This document shows, piece after piece, positions 44,591-56,710 of a DNA stretch of 64,000 nt (position 1 is its first letter; each line of letters opens with the position of its first letter). The notes under the pieces are model-generated. The model had not been told where the DNA came from and searched no databases. It worked only from the letters and a program-made list of their open reading frames with translations. Source of the DNA: Bedellia somnulentella (Eukaryota; Arthropoda; Insecta; Lepidoptera; Bedelliidae); the NCBI GenBank assembly GCA_963576735.1, contig OY755174.1:5022001-5086000 (forward strand), in the 5' to 3' direction. The position numbers and the translations under genes are program-made.

Positions 44591-45224
44591 TAAAAAATAA
44601 ATGTTAAATTGAGCTTTAATTGGTTTCTGTATTTAGCTTCTCATTTGTTAATTCTCAAAAGTGGCTAAGGATCTAAAAAACCTGAATATTATATTCTTAT
44701 GTGTAAAATTATGATAAACTTTACATGAAGTAGACTGTCACGTGTCCACTCACATGTCCACTTTCGAACATATATTCATATCGGTTTCTATCTCTCGCCG
44801 TTGAAATTTCTGCTAAATAAAAATACACCCCAGATATATTATGATGATGTATTTAAACTCAAAACTCAAATTTACGCCGTATATCCCCAAAGGAGTTAAC
44901 AGAGGTACTAATAATCCTGAACATCATCACATGTATTAAAACTTTAAACTATTATTGTTTTACGGTAAATGTGAAAACCTACTTCATATTTCTATTAAAA
45001 TGGATTTGTTCGGCTTTGCTAAAATTAATCTAACAGTTTTCAAAATGAAGTTTCAACTATTGACCTCTATCTTAATTGTATATTCGTAAATTGGCACTTC
45101 TAGTTAATATTAATAGCAGCAGCCTGTAGTCGATTATAATTATGGTTTAAATCATAGTTTTGTATCTTTGAAATGCAAGCAATTATTAGCAATTGTTTCT
45201 TTGCCTACGCTTAAAACTCATCAT
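44591..45224. other. AT-rich; SINE-2 scrap at 44870-44930
   Basis: Nothing else recognised. Confidence 0.5.
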
Positions 45225-45814
45225 TTTTTATTTTATTTTATTTATTTATTTATTCATACATGATAACCATCATTACAGGCACAGCCTAATGCAATGGCAT
45301 CGGAAAACATAAAATCTTATAAAATACATTCATAATAAATTATTAACATTAATAAAAAATAACTAATTCTAACATATATGTAATTTCTTCACTTGTAGCA
45401 AATTATGTTTAATGCTACTATTGTGAATTCATTCAGAGTACACCAAAACAAGTCTACATCCTCGGCAATTAAATTTAATGTACTAAGAGACCGAGTGACT
45501 GGAGCCTCCCCTAGTAGCTTGGTGCGTGCGAACGGTACAGCCAATAGGGCAGGTCGTCGCCTACGACACATGTACCTGTCTGGTATGTTGAAGTGAAGCT
45601 GCTCCAGTACAACTGGATTGTCTAACTTACCTCTGAGCACTTTGAATAGGTACAACACTAAAGAAAGCTGTCTCCTAACCCTCAGCTCTGTATATCCTAC
45701 CATACCCAACACAAAAAGAGTTGGGTAGTTCAGTGGGTAAAATTGGTATACCCCATAGTATTTGATCATGATCATGTTGACAAGGATACATACGGTGTTT
45801 AACGTAAAACTCAA
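45225..45814 (-). mobile_element. LINE 3' end, different family, with (AATA)n tail
   Basis: Minus ORF 45814-45389. Residues 45-115 read RVRRQLSLVLYLFKVLRGKL and MCRRRRPALLAVPFARTKLL, ending ...DVDLFWCTLNEF. This is the C-terminal tail of jockey/CR1-type reverse transcriptases of moths (RR...L..LFK...G..D.P..L..I.F..P....R......VP..RT). A short 3' UTR then ends in AATA/AAAT repeats (45227-45256). 5'-truncated. Confidence 0.8.
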
Positions 45815-46095
45815 TTTTTGTTTAACATTTTGTTACTTTAACTAGTGAACCACCCAAGCTTCAAACACAACACTTCGAAATTTTGTGTTTCAATTTTTAA
45901 GCTTTCTCCAATCAGTGCTAACCCTTCGTTTGTTTAAAGGTTGTAGGATTCTATTTTTGAAAGAATTTTTAAGATCGCTTGCGTAGATCTTGGGCCTATT
46001 TACTACACACAAATAAATATTTCCTTTTATAATAGATACGGGTAGAAATAGATGCATTGTATTCTAGATACAAACATACTCATATTTATTTTTAA
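45815..46095. other. AT-rich, nothing recognised
   Basis: No supported feature. Confidence 0.5.
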
Positions 46096-46099
46096 AATT

Positions 46100-46197
46100 T
46101 ATATATACATACATATACTCACGGGCATAAATGCCAAAAAGAGGTAGCCAGAGCTTTAGAGCTAGAAATTCCTCAGCCACATTTGAAGGGTGATAGT
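46100..46197 (-). mobile_element. SINE-1 3' part
   Basis: Tail TACATACATATACTCACG, then GAAATTCCTCAGCCAC; 5' half absent. Confidence 0.75.
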
Positions 46198-46343
46198 AGA
46201 ATTTAAAATAATTAGCCCCAAACTAAGTCAAACTTGTATTATGGGATACTAACTCAACCATATATTTAATATTATATAATTAACATATAAATAACATCAA
46301 ATACTTAGAAACGATCGTTTATGATCCGTGTGTCATAAATGTT

Positions 46344-46412
46344 GCTCTCAGCGAGGATTGAACCTGCAACCTCTGCACCAAGCAGCTAGTCACCTATCCA
46401 CTCGGCCACGTC
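46344..46412 (-). mobile_element. tRNA-Ser-like head of another SINE
   Basis: Minus strand GACGTGGCCGAGTGGATAGG with B box GGTTCAATCCTC. It resembles the 5' and 3' parts of tRNA-Ser but is too short (no variable arm). The body to its left is not recognised elsewhere in the window. Confidence 0.6.
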
Positions 46413-47535
46413 AAAAATCAAGTGTCAAATACTGAATCCTAACAAAAAGAACGAAATCTTAAAAGAATTATCTGTCTATTGTCTTTATCCCGTTACCGTT
46501 AGCTTCTCAAATAAATCTATCTAACGTAATAAATTACATTTAAAGGAAATAGATGTGGAATATAAATCAAAATATCGAACCTAACTCAATGCAATATTAA
46601 GATTTCGAAATACGGGTTACTCTGCTATTAAAATAACGGTATAATCTTAAATGTAAATCATGCAAGAGAATATTTTAAGAGAGTAATAGTTTTTTAGAGT
46701 GTCTTGTAGTAGAAGCCATCTTAAATACTATCCCCTCTAAAATGTCAAAGGTAAGTTAACAATAAGTTTAATGTTTTTGTTATATTCAGAACCCTTTGCC
46801 ACTACAGAAGCTATTTCAAATCAGTATCGCTTCAGTTCTTTATTATAACACCTATTGTCTGAAAATAAGATAAAGGTAGCATATTTTATATAAAAAACAA
46901 ACTAGAAATGACTTACTATGACTGGTTTTTGAATGTTTTTGAATGTTAATTAATCTAGCAGCTCAAGAATTCTAGTGTTTTTCTGCTTTACATTAAAAAA
47001 AACAACAATTTATACATTGTACATTTTATAATTTAATATAAATATCGTATTACAAAAAACCCACCAAATATTAGAATGAGTCATTAATATTCACCCTTAT
47101 TACTCATGCATCATAATATGGGAAAGACATTAAAATATTTTGGAATCTCAGTCGATACCAATGACCTCACAAGGCCGCAAGTTCTTTACCGTAATGTTGT
47201 TATTAAAACACCTTTTAAGACCAGAAGCATCTTGATTAAGAAAAATATTTTTGCATTTCAAATGCAATATATTTATAACAGGAAATTGACGTCAAATTCT
47301 ACCAAAAGCATTTGTAGTGTTAGACTTGTGCGTATTGTTTTTGTTATTTTTTGTAAAAACTGTTTTCAAAATATTATTATTTTATTTGTTCTATATCTGG
47401 ACTATTAAGATTATTTGCTCACTACTGCGAAGATATAGGAGAGTTAAGTTTGGCTCTTATGTATATAGTTATCACAGTGAGACAACAATTACCTCGTTTG
47501 AAGTGAGTTAACCAAAATGTTGGGGTTCACTATAC
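46413..47535. other. AT-rich, nothing secure
   Basis: A 100-codon ORF (47106-47408) is made of AT-rich codons with no motif. ATGTCAAAG/GTAAGT at 46741 could be a first-exon end but has no support. Confidence 0.4.
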
Positions 47536-47632
47536 ATACATATACTAACGCCATTCGTTTCCAATGCGAAAGGCAAATATTATCGATTGTGACTTGGTGC
47601 GATCCTGGCAAACTTCTCTAGCTAGCATCTCA
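47536..47632 (-). mobile_element. LINE 3'-end fragment, decayed
   Basis: ACGCCATTCGTTTCCAATGC and GTGCGATCCTGGCAAACTTC, reverse of the LINE C-terminus. Confidence 0.65.
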
Positions 47633-47959
47633 TACTCCTAAATAGAACTACGGATGTGGAAGTGGGAGTATATGTCCGATCGGAATCACAAATATGTCTA
47701 AAAAGACCAAAATCAGACAGAAATTTAGTCAAATATCTAGAAATTCATGGGTGCAAAGTGCAAAACAAATCCAAGTAGAGTAGTGGTAGACACACTATGA
47801 CTATCATATATAAACGGATACGATAGTTACATAGCAGGTTCTCTAATTTTATCATTTTTGTAATCATGCACTTTTAAATTTTATTTTCTTTTCTTACGCT
47901 TCTTTAGTCGTCCTTGTTAAACTTATTCTTTAAATTGTAAATTTTGTTTCTACCCTATA
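47633..47959. other. AT-rich, nothing recognised
   Basis: No supported feature. Confidence 0.5.
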
Positions 47960-48197
47960 GCACTAATAGCACTACCTCATTTCTTCCGGTGGGTGTACGT
48001 AAGAGGCGACTAACGGTGTAGTGGCTTTTAAGGAATTTTTGGGCGATGCGGTTGGAGACCCATCACCAACAACCTTTATTTAACCATCTTCTCGCCACTC
48101 AACTTTTTGAAAGTGGCTGAGAAATTTATAATTCCTCAGCTCTGGCTATCCCTTCAAGGGATTTATAGCCTCTAGTATGTGTACGTATGTATGTTTC
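47960..48197 (+). mobile_element. SINE-1, lacking the first ~25 bases
   Basis: Starts at TAATAGCACTACCTC and runs to the TATG tail. Confidence 0.88.
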
Positions 48198-48254
48198 AAT
48201 ATTTGACTCATTGTTTCAAAAATGTAAACAGGCATATGTATTGAGTATATGTAT

Positions 48255-48480
48255 ACTTAAGGCGTTAGAGCCTAAGAAGGGGTACACAAGATTTCAGAAT
48301 TGTAGATCCATCAGTCGTCTTCTAAAGTTCACTAGGGTGAACATTGTGGTATAAGTAATGGTTGATAACGGGTCCTACTCAATCAAGCTATTTCACCTAA
48401 TAATTCATTGAAAATTGCCCAAAACCCCGTGTCACGATTTACGACATCCAAGGGGAAAAATGGTATTGGGCTCCTGACAA
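48255..48480 (-). mobile_element. Strongly decayed SINE-1
   Basis: Order of weak block matches (TTAGAGCCTAAGAAGGGGTA, GATAACGGGTCC, AATGGTATTGGGCTCC). Confidence 0.45.
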
Positions 48481-48523
48481 ATTATTATTAATATCCTAAT
48501 ATTCTACCACAAAAATATATTAG

Positions 48524-48773
48524 CCGTGTAGTGTCGGCTTAGAATAACACTACCCCATTTCTACCCGTGGGTGATCGTACGAGGCGACTAAGGGTATAGG
48601 GGCTTATTAAGTGATTTTTGGGCGATGTGGTTGTAGACCCGTCACCAAAAACATTTATTATTACCATCTTTTCCCCAATCAACTTCCAAAAGTGGTTGAG
48701 GAATTTTTCATTCCAAAGCTCTGGCTACCCCGTTAAGGGATTTGTAGCCGTAAGTATATGTATATGTATGTAT
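48524..48773 (+). mobile_element. SINE-1, full length with target duplication
   Basis: AAAAATATAT on both sides (about 48512 and 48776). Confidence 0.9.
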
Positions 48774-48806
48774 GTAAAAATATATACATTATCAGTTTGT
48801 TAACTT

Positions 48807-48905
48807 AAGCTGTTTTGTTTTTATTAGGCTTGCTTAAAAGTATATTTGTTTTGTACTCCTCAGTCCAAAACTCAATAAAGTCATCATAAACATCTTTATC
48901 CATAC
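48807..48905 (-). CDS. Tiny unrecognised ORF (32 residues)
   Basis: Minus strand ATG near 48905 to TAA at 48807. Acidic start MDKDVYDDFIEFWTEEYKTN with a coding-like look, then a Lys/Asn-rich end. A stop lies just upstream, so it is either complete or a terminal exon. Nothing else supports it. Confidence 0.15.
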
Positions 48906-50785
48906 GACTTCAGCTTTTAAGTATTTTCTACCGCATATTTTCACTAATAAATTATTGGCATTATAGTCAATGGCGTCTCGACGATAGTAATGCGTCTGGT
49001 TTGGGCTTGAATCCGGTTTTGATTCTGTGCGTCATTTCTGTTATGGTATTTTTTTAAATATTTTGGCCAAAAACTAGGTCTATCTTTCTAGCGGGAAAAA
49101 ACCTTGACCTCAAAAACAGCTTGTTTGCGGTAAAATAAAAAATCTTGACAAATTGCTAAATAACAAAAATACTGACAATGAACTCGCTAGTTTCCGTTAT
49201 ATTTATGATGATGTCCTTTCCTCCGCTAGTTAAAAAAGCACTACGGTTTTTATAAACTTATTTTTTTTTATTTTTCTCTATCAATGACAAGGTTTTGCAC
49301 TCTAGCATTCTATGAATATAACCGTTATATTTTTGGTAATCATTTATTTATTGATTTTATTGTTATCAGCAGTGTTGACCTAACCCAAACTAAACTGTAA
49401 TAAACCCAGTTTAGAAAATTAAGTGTCGGAGAGTTCATATCACGAATCTCTTCGTGAACCCTTTAATTTCTCAAATTTGTTAAATAACTTAATGTTAAAC
49501 AGATCTAGGGAACATAATAAACGATATAAAATATAGTCAACAGATTGCAACGTCTTTTGTGATGAAATATAAGCAGAAAATTTAATGGTATTCAATAAAA
49601 CAATCAAGCTTTTATATAAAGACGGTATAAAGAGTACGGTAATAATTGAACGTGTAATAAGATAATTTATGCTTGTTTTGCTTATCACACTACATATTCA
49701 CTTGCTACTGCACTCTTCGTACCGTGCGACACCTGAACCAGAATTCATTTCAATTTTATGTATAATTCCTGACATCAAAATTAAACTTACACGCTGACCT
49801 TAATTTGTTTTTAGAACCAGCTGTATTTATTTTTTTATTTTATTATGCTATTAATGATTTTAAACTGTTGGTCTGCTTAAAATAAAAATAAGTATGTCGC
49901 ATATACCGTTTCCTCTTGGACGTTTTATAATTCCAGAATATTATGGCATGGGTTACGTAAACTCCCTGATTAAGCCGTAAGGGTACTGATTTGCTGATCT
50001 TCTATACTACAGTGGGTACTCTCTAGAAAATAGTGTAAGCAGATTTGTCTAAGAGTTCAAAATATGATCGATAGATAGAAAAGATTGATGTTGGCTATTT
50101 GAAAAATGATTAGTATATCTCTATTGTTATCTTTAACTTAGTATATATACAACTTAATTTTGTATATTTAATGCAAAATATTCTGTCTGTTGAGTCTTGC
50201 GTCTTTGAGTGCAAATGGAAGTTCCTTATTGTCATTAGTCGATGATGACAGCACTCATTGATTCTTTTTTACCGTTTACATAGAACTGTAAGGTTTCTTA
50301 GAATATAAAACTAACACTAAGTTTGTAAAACCTTTATAAGACCTTAATAGGAATTGAGTCATTATCCAATACCGTAAAAAAACATGCTTAAGTCATTGAA
50401 CCTTTCTTTCATTAACCAAATCAGTTGCAAAGTCGTTTCACGTTTATCACAAGCGTAGGAGGTTTTAGTATTGGTTTCATTTTAAAGGTGAATAATTTTA
50501 AGATAGCAGTGCATAATGGAAATCCATATGCGACTTAATTATTAAAATTATTTATGCTAACATATGAATTTAACACTTCTTCATTAGCATCATTTAAATA
50601 ATTAAAAACATAAACGTTAACATAAACGTATAGCAAATAATTAAAATACGTTAATATTATAAGCGTCTATGTATTTTAAGCTTAATATAGATCATGAGAC
50701 TTTTTATTTCTAGTGGATACCGCCTTCTGTGACATAAATTTCAAGGAATTGTCAGTAATGACTGTCGTGATAAAAACGTCAACAG
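48906..50785. other. Long AT-rich stretch, nothing recognised
   Basis: No repeat family seen elsewhere in the window and no protein-like frame (the 82-codon ORF at 49440-49688 is AT-rich noise). Confidence 0.5.
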
Positions 50786-50802
50786 TATAAAGAGAAGATT
50801 AT

Positions 50803-51048
50803 GCTGTGTAGTGTCGGCTTAGAATAGCACTACCCCAATTCTTCCGGCGGGTGTACGTAAGAGGCGACTAACGGTATTGGGGCTCTATAGGGATTTTTGG
50901 GCGATGCGGTTGGAGACCCATCACCAACAACCTTTATTTTACCATCTTTTCCCCACTTAACTTTCCAAAAGTGGCTGAGGAATTTCTGATTCCTTAGCTC
51001 TGGCTACCCCACCTAGGGATTTATAGCCGTGAGTGTATGTATGTATGT
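50803..51048 (+). mobile_element. SINE-1, full length with 11-base target duplication
   Basis: TATAAAGAGAA at 50786-50796 and 51049-51059. Confidence 0.93.
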
Positions 51049-51059
51049 ATAAAGAGAAA

Positions 51060-51366
51060 GATATTAACATATCCTTACTTATTTTAGTTTTTATAAATGC
51101 AGTAAGTAATTGTTACACTTACACTTTCATACTTACACCTATAACTCTAAAAATCTTTCCATAATGACTGGTCCTGCATACGCTGTTCTCAAGTGATCAA
51201 TCCAACTATAAGGAGGGAACCTACATTCTGCATTCCAGAACATGACCACCACTCCAGAACCTTCAAACTCCAATGCCGTCGGCTCTTCACAATACGTAAC
51301 AACAACTGCCTGATGGAAACTATAAAGTAGATGGTGTATCTAATCAAAGATATTCTCTAATGACGT
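51060..51366. other. Nothing recognised
   Basis: Slightly less AT-rich at 51160-51330, but no ORF. Confidence 0.45.
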
Positions 51367-51375
51367 ATTGTAAAA

Positions 51376-51633
51376 CATACATACATACATACATACATAT
51401 ACTCACGGCTATAAATCCCTAGAAGGGGTAGCCAGAGCTAAGGAATTAGAAATCCCTCAGCCACTTTTGGAAGTTGCGTGGGGAAAATATTGTAAAAATA
51501 AAGGTTGTTGGTGATGGATCTCCAACCGCACCGCCCAAAATTCCCTTAAAAAGCCCCAATTCCGTTAGTCGCCTCTTACGTACACCCTCCGGAAGAAATG
51601 GGGTAGTGCTATTCTAAGCCGACACTACACAGC
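51376..51633 (-). mobile_element. SINE-1, full length with 9-base target duplication
   Basis: ATTGTAAAA at 51367-51375 and 51634-51642. Confidence 0.93.
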
Positions 51634-51642
51634 ATTGTAAAA

Positions 51643-53282
51643 TCCTAACAAATTCATTGATAAAATCTGATGGTAGTGGCAATAAAGTTCAGGCTCTGAA
51701 AATCTCGCAAATAAATTGTTGATGGCGTCTGTAGTCTATTGGTAGTAAGGTTAGCTTTTGTTGCAGAAGAGGGGCGTATTCAATTCCCAAATGAATATCA
51801 AAATTTATTTCTTAGTTGCATTTCATGTGTTTCTCTATCTTTTATATGCATATTAATCATCAGAAAAAGATCCTTTTTTTAATCTTATTGTAACGGCTAT
51901 ATTCCAACAGTCTTTATAGCATGACATTAAGTGTAAAAGCTAAAATTCACGAAATTCATGTGATAATTTCTTAGAGTTTGTCTAAAAAACGCTTTGACAC
52001 ACCTCATGCTACGGGACCAAAACGAAGCCAAATCAAAATACAAAGACAAAAGACCCGTGCTTTCATTAATTTAAAGAAACCGTTACAGGAATCCTCTGTT
52101 ATCGTATCGTACAAATCTGCCTCCAACAGATCCTTCGACCTTCACTCGGTCAATGATCTACCTTGAACAGTCCTTACGTCATCAGTTTCTTGGCGCCATT
52201 TCCATACCTTCTAAACTAAAAGTCATTCATCCGTTTTCGATTCCAGATAATTACTACGAAGTTGTACACATTTTGCATTCTTGCCTTATTTTGATAAAGG
52301 GAAAGGATTCATTCTTTTCTTATTGTTGATAGATATAGTTGAAAATCTTTGGATATCCTTAACGTCTTCATATGGTCCACATTCGTAATCGAATAGACGT
52401 TACGCAATTGGCGATTTTGAAAATTTGACTGAATTTGAGAAAGACTTAATTTTGGTATTAGAACCCTAATAACTCACAACTTTTAATTTTAAAATTAAAC
52501 CCAGTTTGATTTGATTTTTCAAGATTAAACCGCCAGATTCTCCAAGATTAAATTGATTCCGTTGTTCAGAGGGCAGGTTAAGCTGTCGTCAGTCCCGGCT
52601 ACTATCACGGTAGTTGTCTGCCAACCCACACTTCGCCAGCGTGTAAAGTAACACTACCTCTTCTATACTTGTTTATTTAACCTATGCTGAAACAAAGACA
52701 TAATTACCAACGCCTTGTAATATGTGTAGCCAGCAAAGAGGTGCAATTTAACAGACTCACCACACATGATAAGTGATATATTTATTTTTCTTTTTTCCCA
52801 CTCGGGAACCTACCTCAGTTGTGGAGATGTTGCTTAAAACTAATACCATTCCATAATAGCAATTTTGAATAAAACGAAGTAAATTCGTATTCCACTTCCG
52901 AGAATCACAAATGAATTACCAGAAACAATTATATCGAACAAACAATTATAATTGAAATCCATGATCCGCTGTGTTAATAACCGAACACAAATCCTCAAAG
53001 CCTTAACACGGCAAACAGTATAAATTAGATAATGATGCACCACAAAATATTTCGATAACAAGCAGATAGTTCGTTTACTGACGTTCTACGGCAAATAACT
53101 CCCCGCAATATTTATCATTGTGTTTCGAAACATTACGGGCCGACTACCGATATAAGCTGTAACTGTGAAGTCTGTGGGGTGATTATCGCTCAACATGGTG
53201 ATTAAAGACTATGATACACCAGGTACGAAAAATGTGTTTAAATTTTCTTCAAGATAATTTAAAAATTATTAATTATTATTTA
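51643..53282. other. No secure gene
   Basis: An open stretch at 51978-52166 (plus; Lys/Arg-rich, non-ATG start) is not convincing. A good acceptor-like run ends at 52246 but leads into no long frame. 52560-52660 is GC-richer and unrecognised. Confidence 0.4.
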
Positions 53283-53285
53283 ATT

Positions 53286-53533
53286 GCCGTGTAGTGCCGG
53301 CTTAGAATGTCGCTACCCCTTTCTACCCACGGGTGTCGTAAGAGGCGACTAAGGGTATTGGGGCTTTTTATTGGATTTTTGGGCGATGCGGTTGGAGACC
53401 CATCACCAAAAACCTTTATTCTTACCATCTTTTCCCCACTCAACTTCCAAAAGTGGCTGAGGAATTTATAATTCCTTAGCTCTGGTTACCCCTTCTAGGG
53501 AAATATAGCCGTGAGTATAGTATGTATGTATGT
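53286..53533 (+). mobile_element. SINE-1 variant, full length
   Basis: GCCGTGTAGTGCCGGCTTAG form with CCCACGGGTGTCG, as at 12240 and 29342. Near-identical to the consensus elsewhere. Confidence 0.9.
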
Positions 53534-53584
53534 ATAATTTAAAAAATGTTTACCGTTAAACACAAACATCCTACAAAGTTGGAA

Positions 53585-53642
53585 TTAGCGATCGATGGTC
53601 TCAGCCTATACCAATGAATTAGGTATATGCATGTATGTTTAA
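53585..53642 (+). mobile_element. LINE 3'-end scrap
   Basis: GATCGATGGTCTCAGCCTAT, then AGGTATATGCATGTATG. Confidence 0.55.
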
Positions 53643-53763
53643 TATTGTTTTTAAGTCCTTAAAAGACAGAGTATCAAAATAATAAGGTCTTTGAGAAAAA
53701 AATCATGGTAAAATAATGGTAAGTTTGTGAAGGCCATATTGCTCAATAATGACTTAATAAAAT

Positions 53764-54009
53764 GCTGTGTAGTGTCGGCTTAGAATAGCACTACCCCATT
53801 TCTTCCGGTGGATGTACGTAAGAGGCGACTAACGGTATTGGGGCTTTTCAGGGATTTTTGGGCGATGCGGTTGGAGACCCATCACCAACAACCTTTATTT
53901 TACCATCTTTTCCCCACTTAACTTTTCAAGAGTAGCTGAGGAATTTCTAATTCCTTAGCTCTGGCTACCCCATCTAGAGATTTATACCCGTGAGTATATG
54001 TATGTATGT
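53764..54009 (+). mobile_element. SINE-1, full length with 13-base target duplication
   Basis: ATGACTTAATAAA at 53749-53761 and 54014-54026. Confidence 0.93.
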
Positions 54010-54026
54010 ATTCATGACTTAATAAA

Positions 54027-55080
54027 CTCAAAAGCCAACCGCATTTTCTATGTTAAGAATGGCGTTAAAAATAAAAATAGATATACATGACTTCATTTTC
54101 AGGATTTTTTATTAACTTGACAAGTTTTACCAAGTAAGTACCACTCCTTTTGACCAATCAAGGAAATGTGTTGGACTTCAATTTCTATTACAAATTTTTA
54201 TTTTTTAAATTTAATTTCATGCAAAAACTAGTTAATTAATCTATTGGTACAGATATCGGGTAAAACGTGGGTAAAACATTGTTATTGTATGAGTTTCATT
54301 CTTTTTAATTTAAACTTACAAAAAGCTAGTCATCAATACAAACGTAGGTACTCCATTGGGTTGTGGTACACATATCACATAGCTAACTTATGAGTTACCC
54401 TAATTAATCCCTACTACAGCTAATAAAGCTTTAGTGTACCTCCAACCTGATTCCCTGGTAGGAGTGTAGGAAAACCGCAGGCGCTGCGTTTGGGGGTGCC
54501 CTGCAAATAACAGATAAGCACGTACGAGCCGGCCACAGTACTTCGTGCCGCGTGAAATAAATGCGTGATTTATTATTTTTGGTTACCGCGACGGCCATTT
54601 TGTGTAATCGAATAGGAATTAACAGGCCTTGCATAGTTGGGCCTTTTTGTGAGGATAAGGGAATAATAGCATTTTTTTTATGATCCTAGCTTTTATTATA
54701 AAAATGGACCTATCTTTTAGCGTACAAGACCAGCGCAGCAAAGTAGATTTTAAATCCTTGTTTGTTCGGTTTACGCCATAAAATGGCTCGGATTTAGAAA
54801 AACATTGTTGCGACATTCTAACGCGCGGCTAAATGGAACTGCATTCAATTATTCAGTAGTTTGAGTTCAACATACAACATATACATACTCAAAGCTTAAT
54901 TTTAATTTGTAGAAGGGGTAGACAGAATTTCAGATATGGATATCCTAAGTTTCCTCTTTAAGAAGTGGGAAATGCTATTTCTACCCACCTTGAATTCAAC
55001 TTGTAAAAAGTTCAATAATTTTAAATATCTTTTCTTTTCCTACGTTTATGTATAAAAGGCGAATTTATGTGTGACATAAG
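54027..55080. other. No secure gene; GC-richer patch 54430-54600
   Basis: The patch has a minus ORF (54431-54634, reading MAVAVTKNNKSRIYFTRHEV inside) and a further frame at 54619-54816. It has the look of conserved mobile-element or exon sequence, but I cannot assign it. Confidence 0.35.
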
Positions 55081-55284
55081 AAGCATGAGCGCAGAGTGAA
55101 CACATTGGTCAAGAACGAGTTGGACTTGCGACGTTGGGGCTCCGCACCATGGGTACCCTGTGGTCTAAAATCGATTGAGTGGATGATTACAATGGGTTGT
55201 TTTCTAACGAATATCGGCCAATTTTTTAAACACCAAGACCCAGCAGTTATCAAAGAAGTCAGATCTGTAATAAAAAATAGCTAA
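55081..55284 (+). CDS. Unrecognised terminal-exon candidate (67 codons)
   Basis: Open from an acceptor-like ACATAAG (55080) to TAA at 55284. No ATG near the start, so an upstream exon is required. It encodes KHERRVNTLVKNELDLRRWG, then a hydrophobic part (IEWMITMGCFLTNIGQFF) and a charged end. Composition is protein-like. The minus strand is also open. No family recognised. Confidence 0.25.
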   Translation, partial: KHERRVNTLVKNELDLRRWGSAPWVPCGLKSIEWMITMGCFLTNIGQFFKHQDPAVIKEVRSVIKNS

Positions 55285-55300
55285 AAAGAAATAAATATGC

Positions 55301-55482
55301 GCTGTGTAGTATCGGTTTAGAATAGCACTACCCCTTTTCTTCTTGTGGTAGTTTTTAAGAGGCGGCTGAGCATATAAGGGTTTTAAGCAAATTTTGGGCG
55401 ATGTGGTAGGAGGAGGAGGTTTTATTCTGTAGCTCTGGCTACCCCTTCTAGGGATTTATAGCTGTGAGTCTATGTATGTAAA
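55301..55482 (+). mobile_element. SINE-1 with internal deletion
   Basis: GCTGTGTAGTATCGGTTTAG to a short TATG tail; ~80 bases are missing after GGCGATGTGGTAGGAG. Confidence 0.85.
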
Positions 55483-55724
55483 AGAAATATTCTCTAGGTT
55501 CATATCTTTTATCATAAGAAGAAGACATATTTGGATCGGCGTGAAGTTAACGGATTTCACCATTTCCGAAGATTGGTCCCTTGGAAGCCCTGTTCTTAAT
55601 CCTCCAGATTATTGGTTAGGGGTCATATTAAAGTAGAAAACTACTTCACTTTAATTTAATGTTTTTTGACATGAATTCCTCATGTGGGGATTATTACTCA
55701 TAAATAAAAGATGTTATTAAAGGA

Positions 55725-55922
55725 GTTGTACTTAGTCATGTGACAGTGTATTCGTACAAAACGGCGATAGGCCTGCCCCCTATCACGTGAGTACACTGTC
55801 CATGCAAAACGTGGGTACTCTGAACACCAGGTGACAAAGTCACGTGATGTTCAGAAGTATTAGTACCTCTGCCAACCCCTTCGGGGATGTTCGGCGTGAA
55901 CGTTTATGTTATGTTATGTTAT
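55725..55922 (+). mobile_element. SINE-2, 5'-truncated, nested in the SINE-3 block
   Basis: Starts GTTGTACTTAGTCATGTGAC and ends in ATGTT repeats. ATTAAAGG is repeated on both sides (55716-55723 and 55923-55930). Confidence 0.9.
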
Positions 55923-55943
55923 ATTAAAGGAAAGAAAAATTTC

Positions 55944-56016
55944 GACACTGGCGGGGTTCGAACCCGCGACCTTCGGGTATACGCCCCCGTCGCTCTGCCA
56001 ACTGAGCTACAGTGTC
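55944..56016 (-). other. tRNA-Tyr-like region of SINE-3 (inverted)
   Basis: 73-base cloverleaf-like sequence, GACACTG.../...CAGTGTC, B box GGTTCGAACCC. The anticodon stem is imperfect. Retroposon part, not a tRNA gene. Confidence 0.75.
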
Positions 56017-56320
56017 AGTTGGCAGAGCGACGGGGGCGTATACCCGAAGGTCGCGGGTTCGAACCCCGCCAGTGTCGAAAAATTTTTCTTTCCTTTAATA
56101 ACATCTTTTATTTATGAGTAATAATCCCCACATGAGGAATTCATGTCAAAAAACATTAAATTATGTGATAGTTAGGCGTTTCCAACATTTGCATTCTATC
56201 TGAAAAGGTAGACAAGTGGCCGTCCGAATTAGTTAAAATTCGGAGGTAGGAAACGCAAACACTACTTGAACGTGTAAAAAAGAAACAAAGGATAGAGAAA
56301 TTTCGCGCTGGATGCCAACT

Positions 56321-56393
56321 GACACTGTAGCTCAGTTGACAGAGCGACGGGGGCGTATACCCGAAGGTCGCGGGTTCGAACCCCGCCAGTGTC
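56321..56393 (+). other. tRNA-Tyr-like region of SINE-3, second unit
   Basis: As above; one change (TTGACAG for TTGGCAG) in the D arm. Confidence 0.75.
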
Positions 56394-56637
56394 GAAAAAT
56401 TTTTCTTTCCTTTAATAACATCTTTTATTTATGAGTAATAATCCCCACATGAGGAATTCATGTCAAAAAACATTAAATTATGTGATAGTTAGGCGTTTCC
56501 AACATTTGCATTCTATCTGAAAAGGTAGACAAGTGGCCGTCCGAATTAGTTAAAATTCGGAGGTAGGAAACGCAAACACTACTTGAACGTGTAAAAAAGA
56601 AACAAAGGATAGAGAAATTTCGCGCTGGATGCCAACT

Positions 56638-56710
56638 GACACTGTAGCTCAGTTGGCAGAGCGACGGGGGCGTATACCCGAAGGTCGCGGGTTCGAACCC
56701 CGCCAGTGTC
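56638..56710 (+). other. tRNA-Tyr-like region of SINE-3, third unit
   Basis: Same sequence as the others with the consensus D arm. Confidence 0.75.

Noticed and set aside
46344..46412. tRNA-Ser gene
   Set aside because: No variable arm and an incomplete acceptor stem; fits a SINE head.
47106..47408. 100-codon ORF
   Set aside because: Codons are uniformly AT-rich, no motif, no splice or regulatory context.
55887..56121. ORFs reading through tRNA-like modules (also 56473-56736)
   Set aside because: The GFEPATFGYTPPSLCQLSYS frame is a translation of the tRNA-like SINE-3 core, not a protein gene.
56321..56710. tRNA gene cluster
   Set aside because: The regions are identical modules of a 317-bp SINE unit with imperfect anticodon stems.
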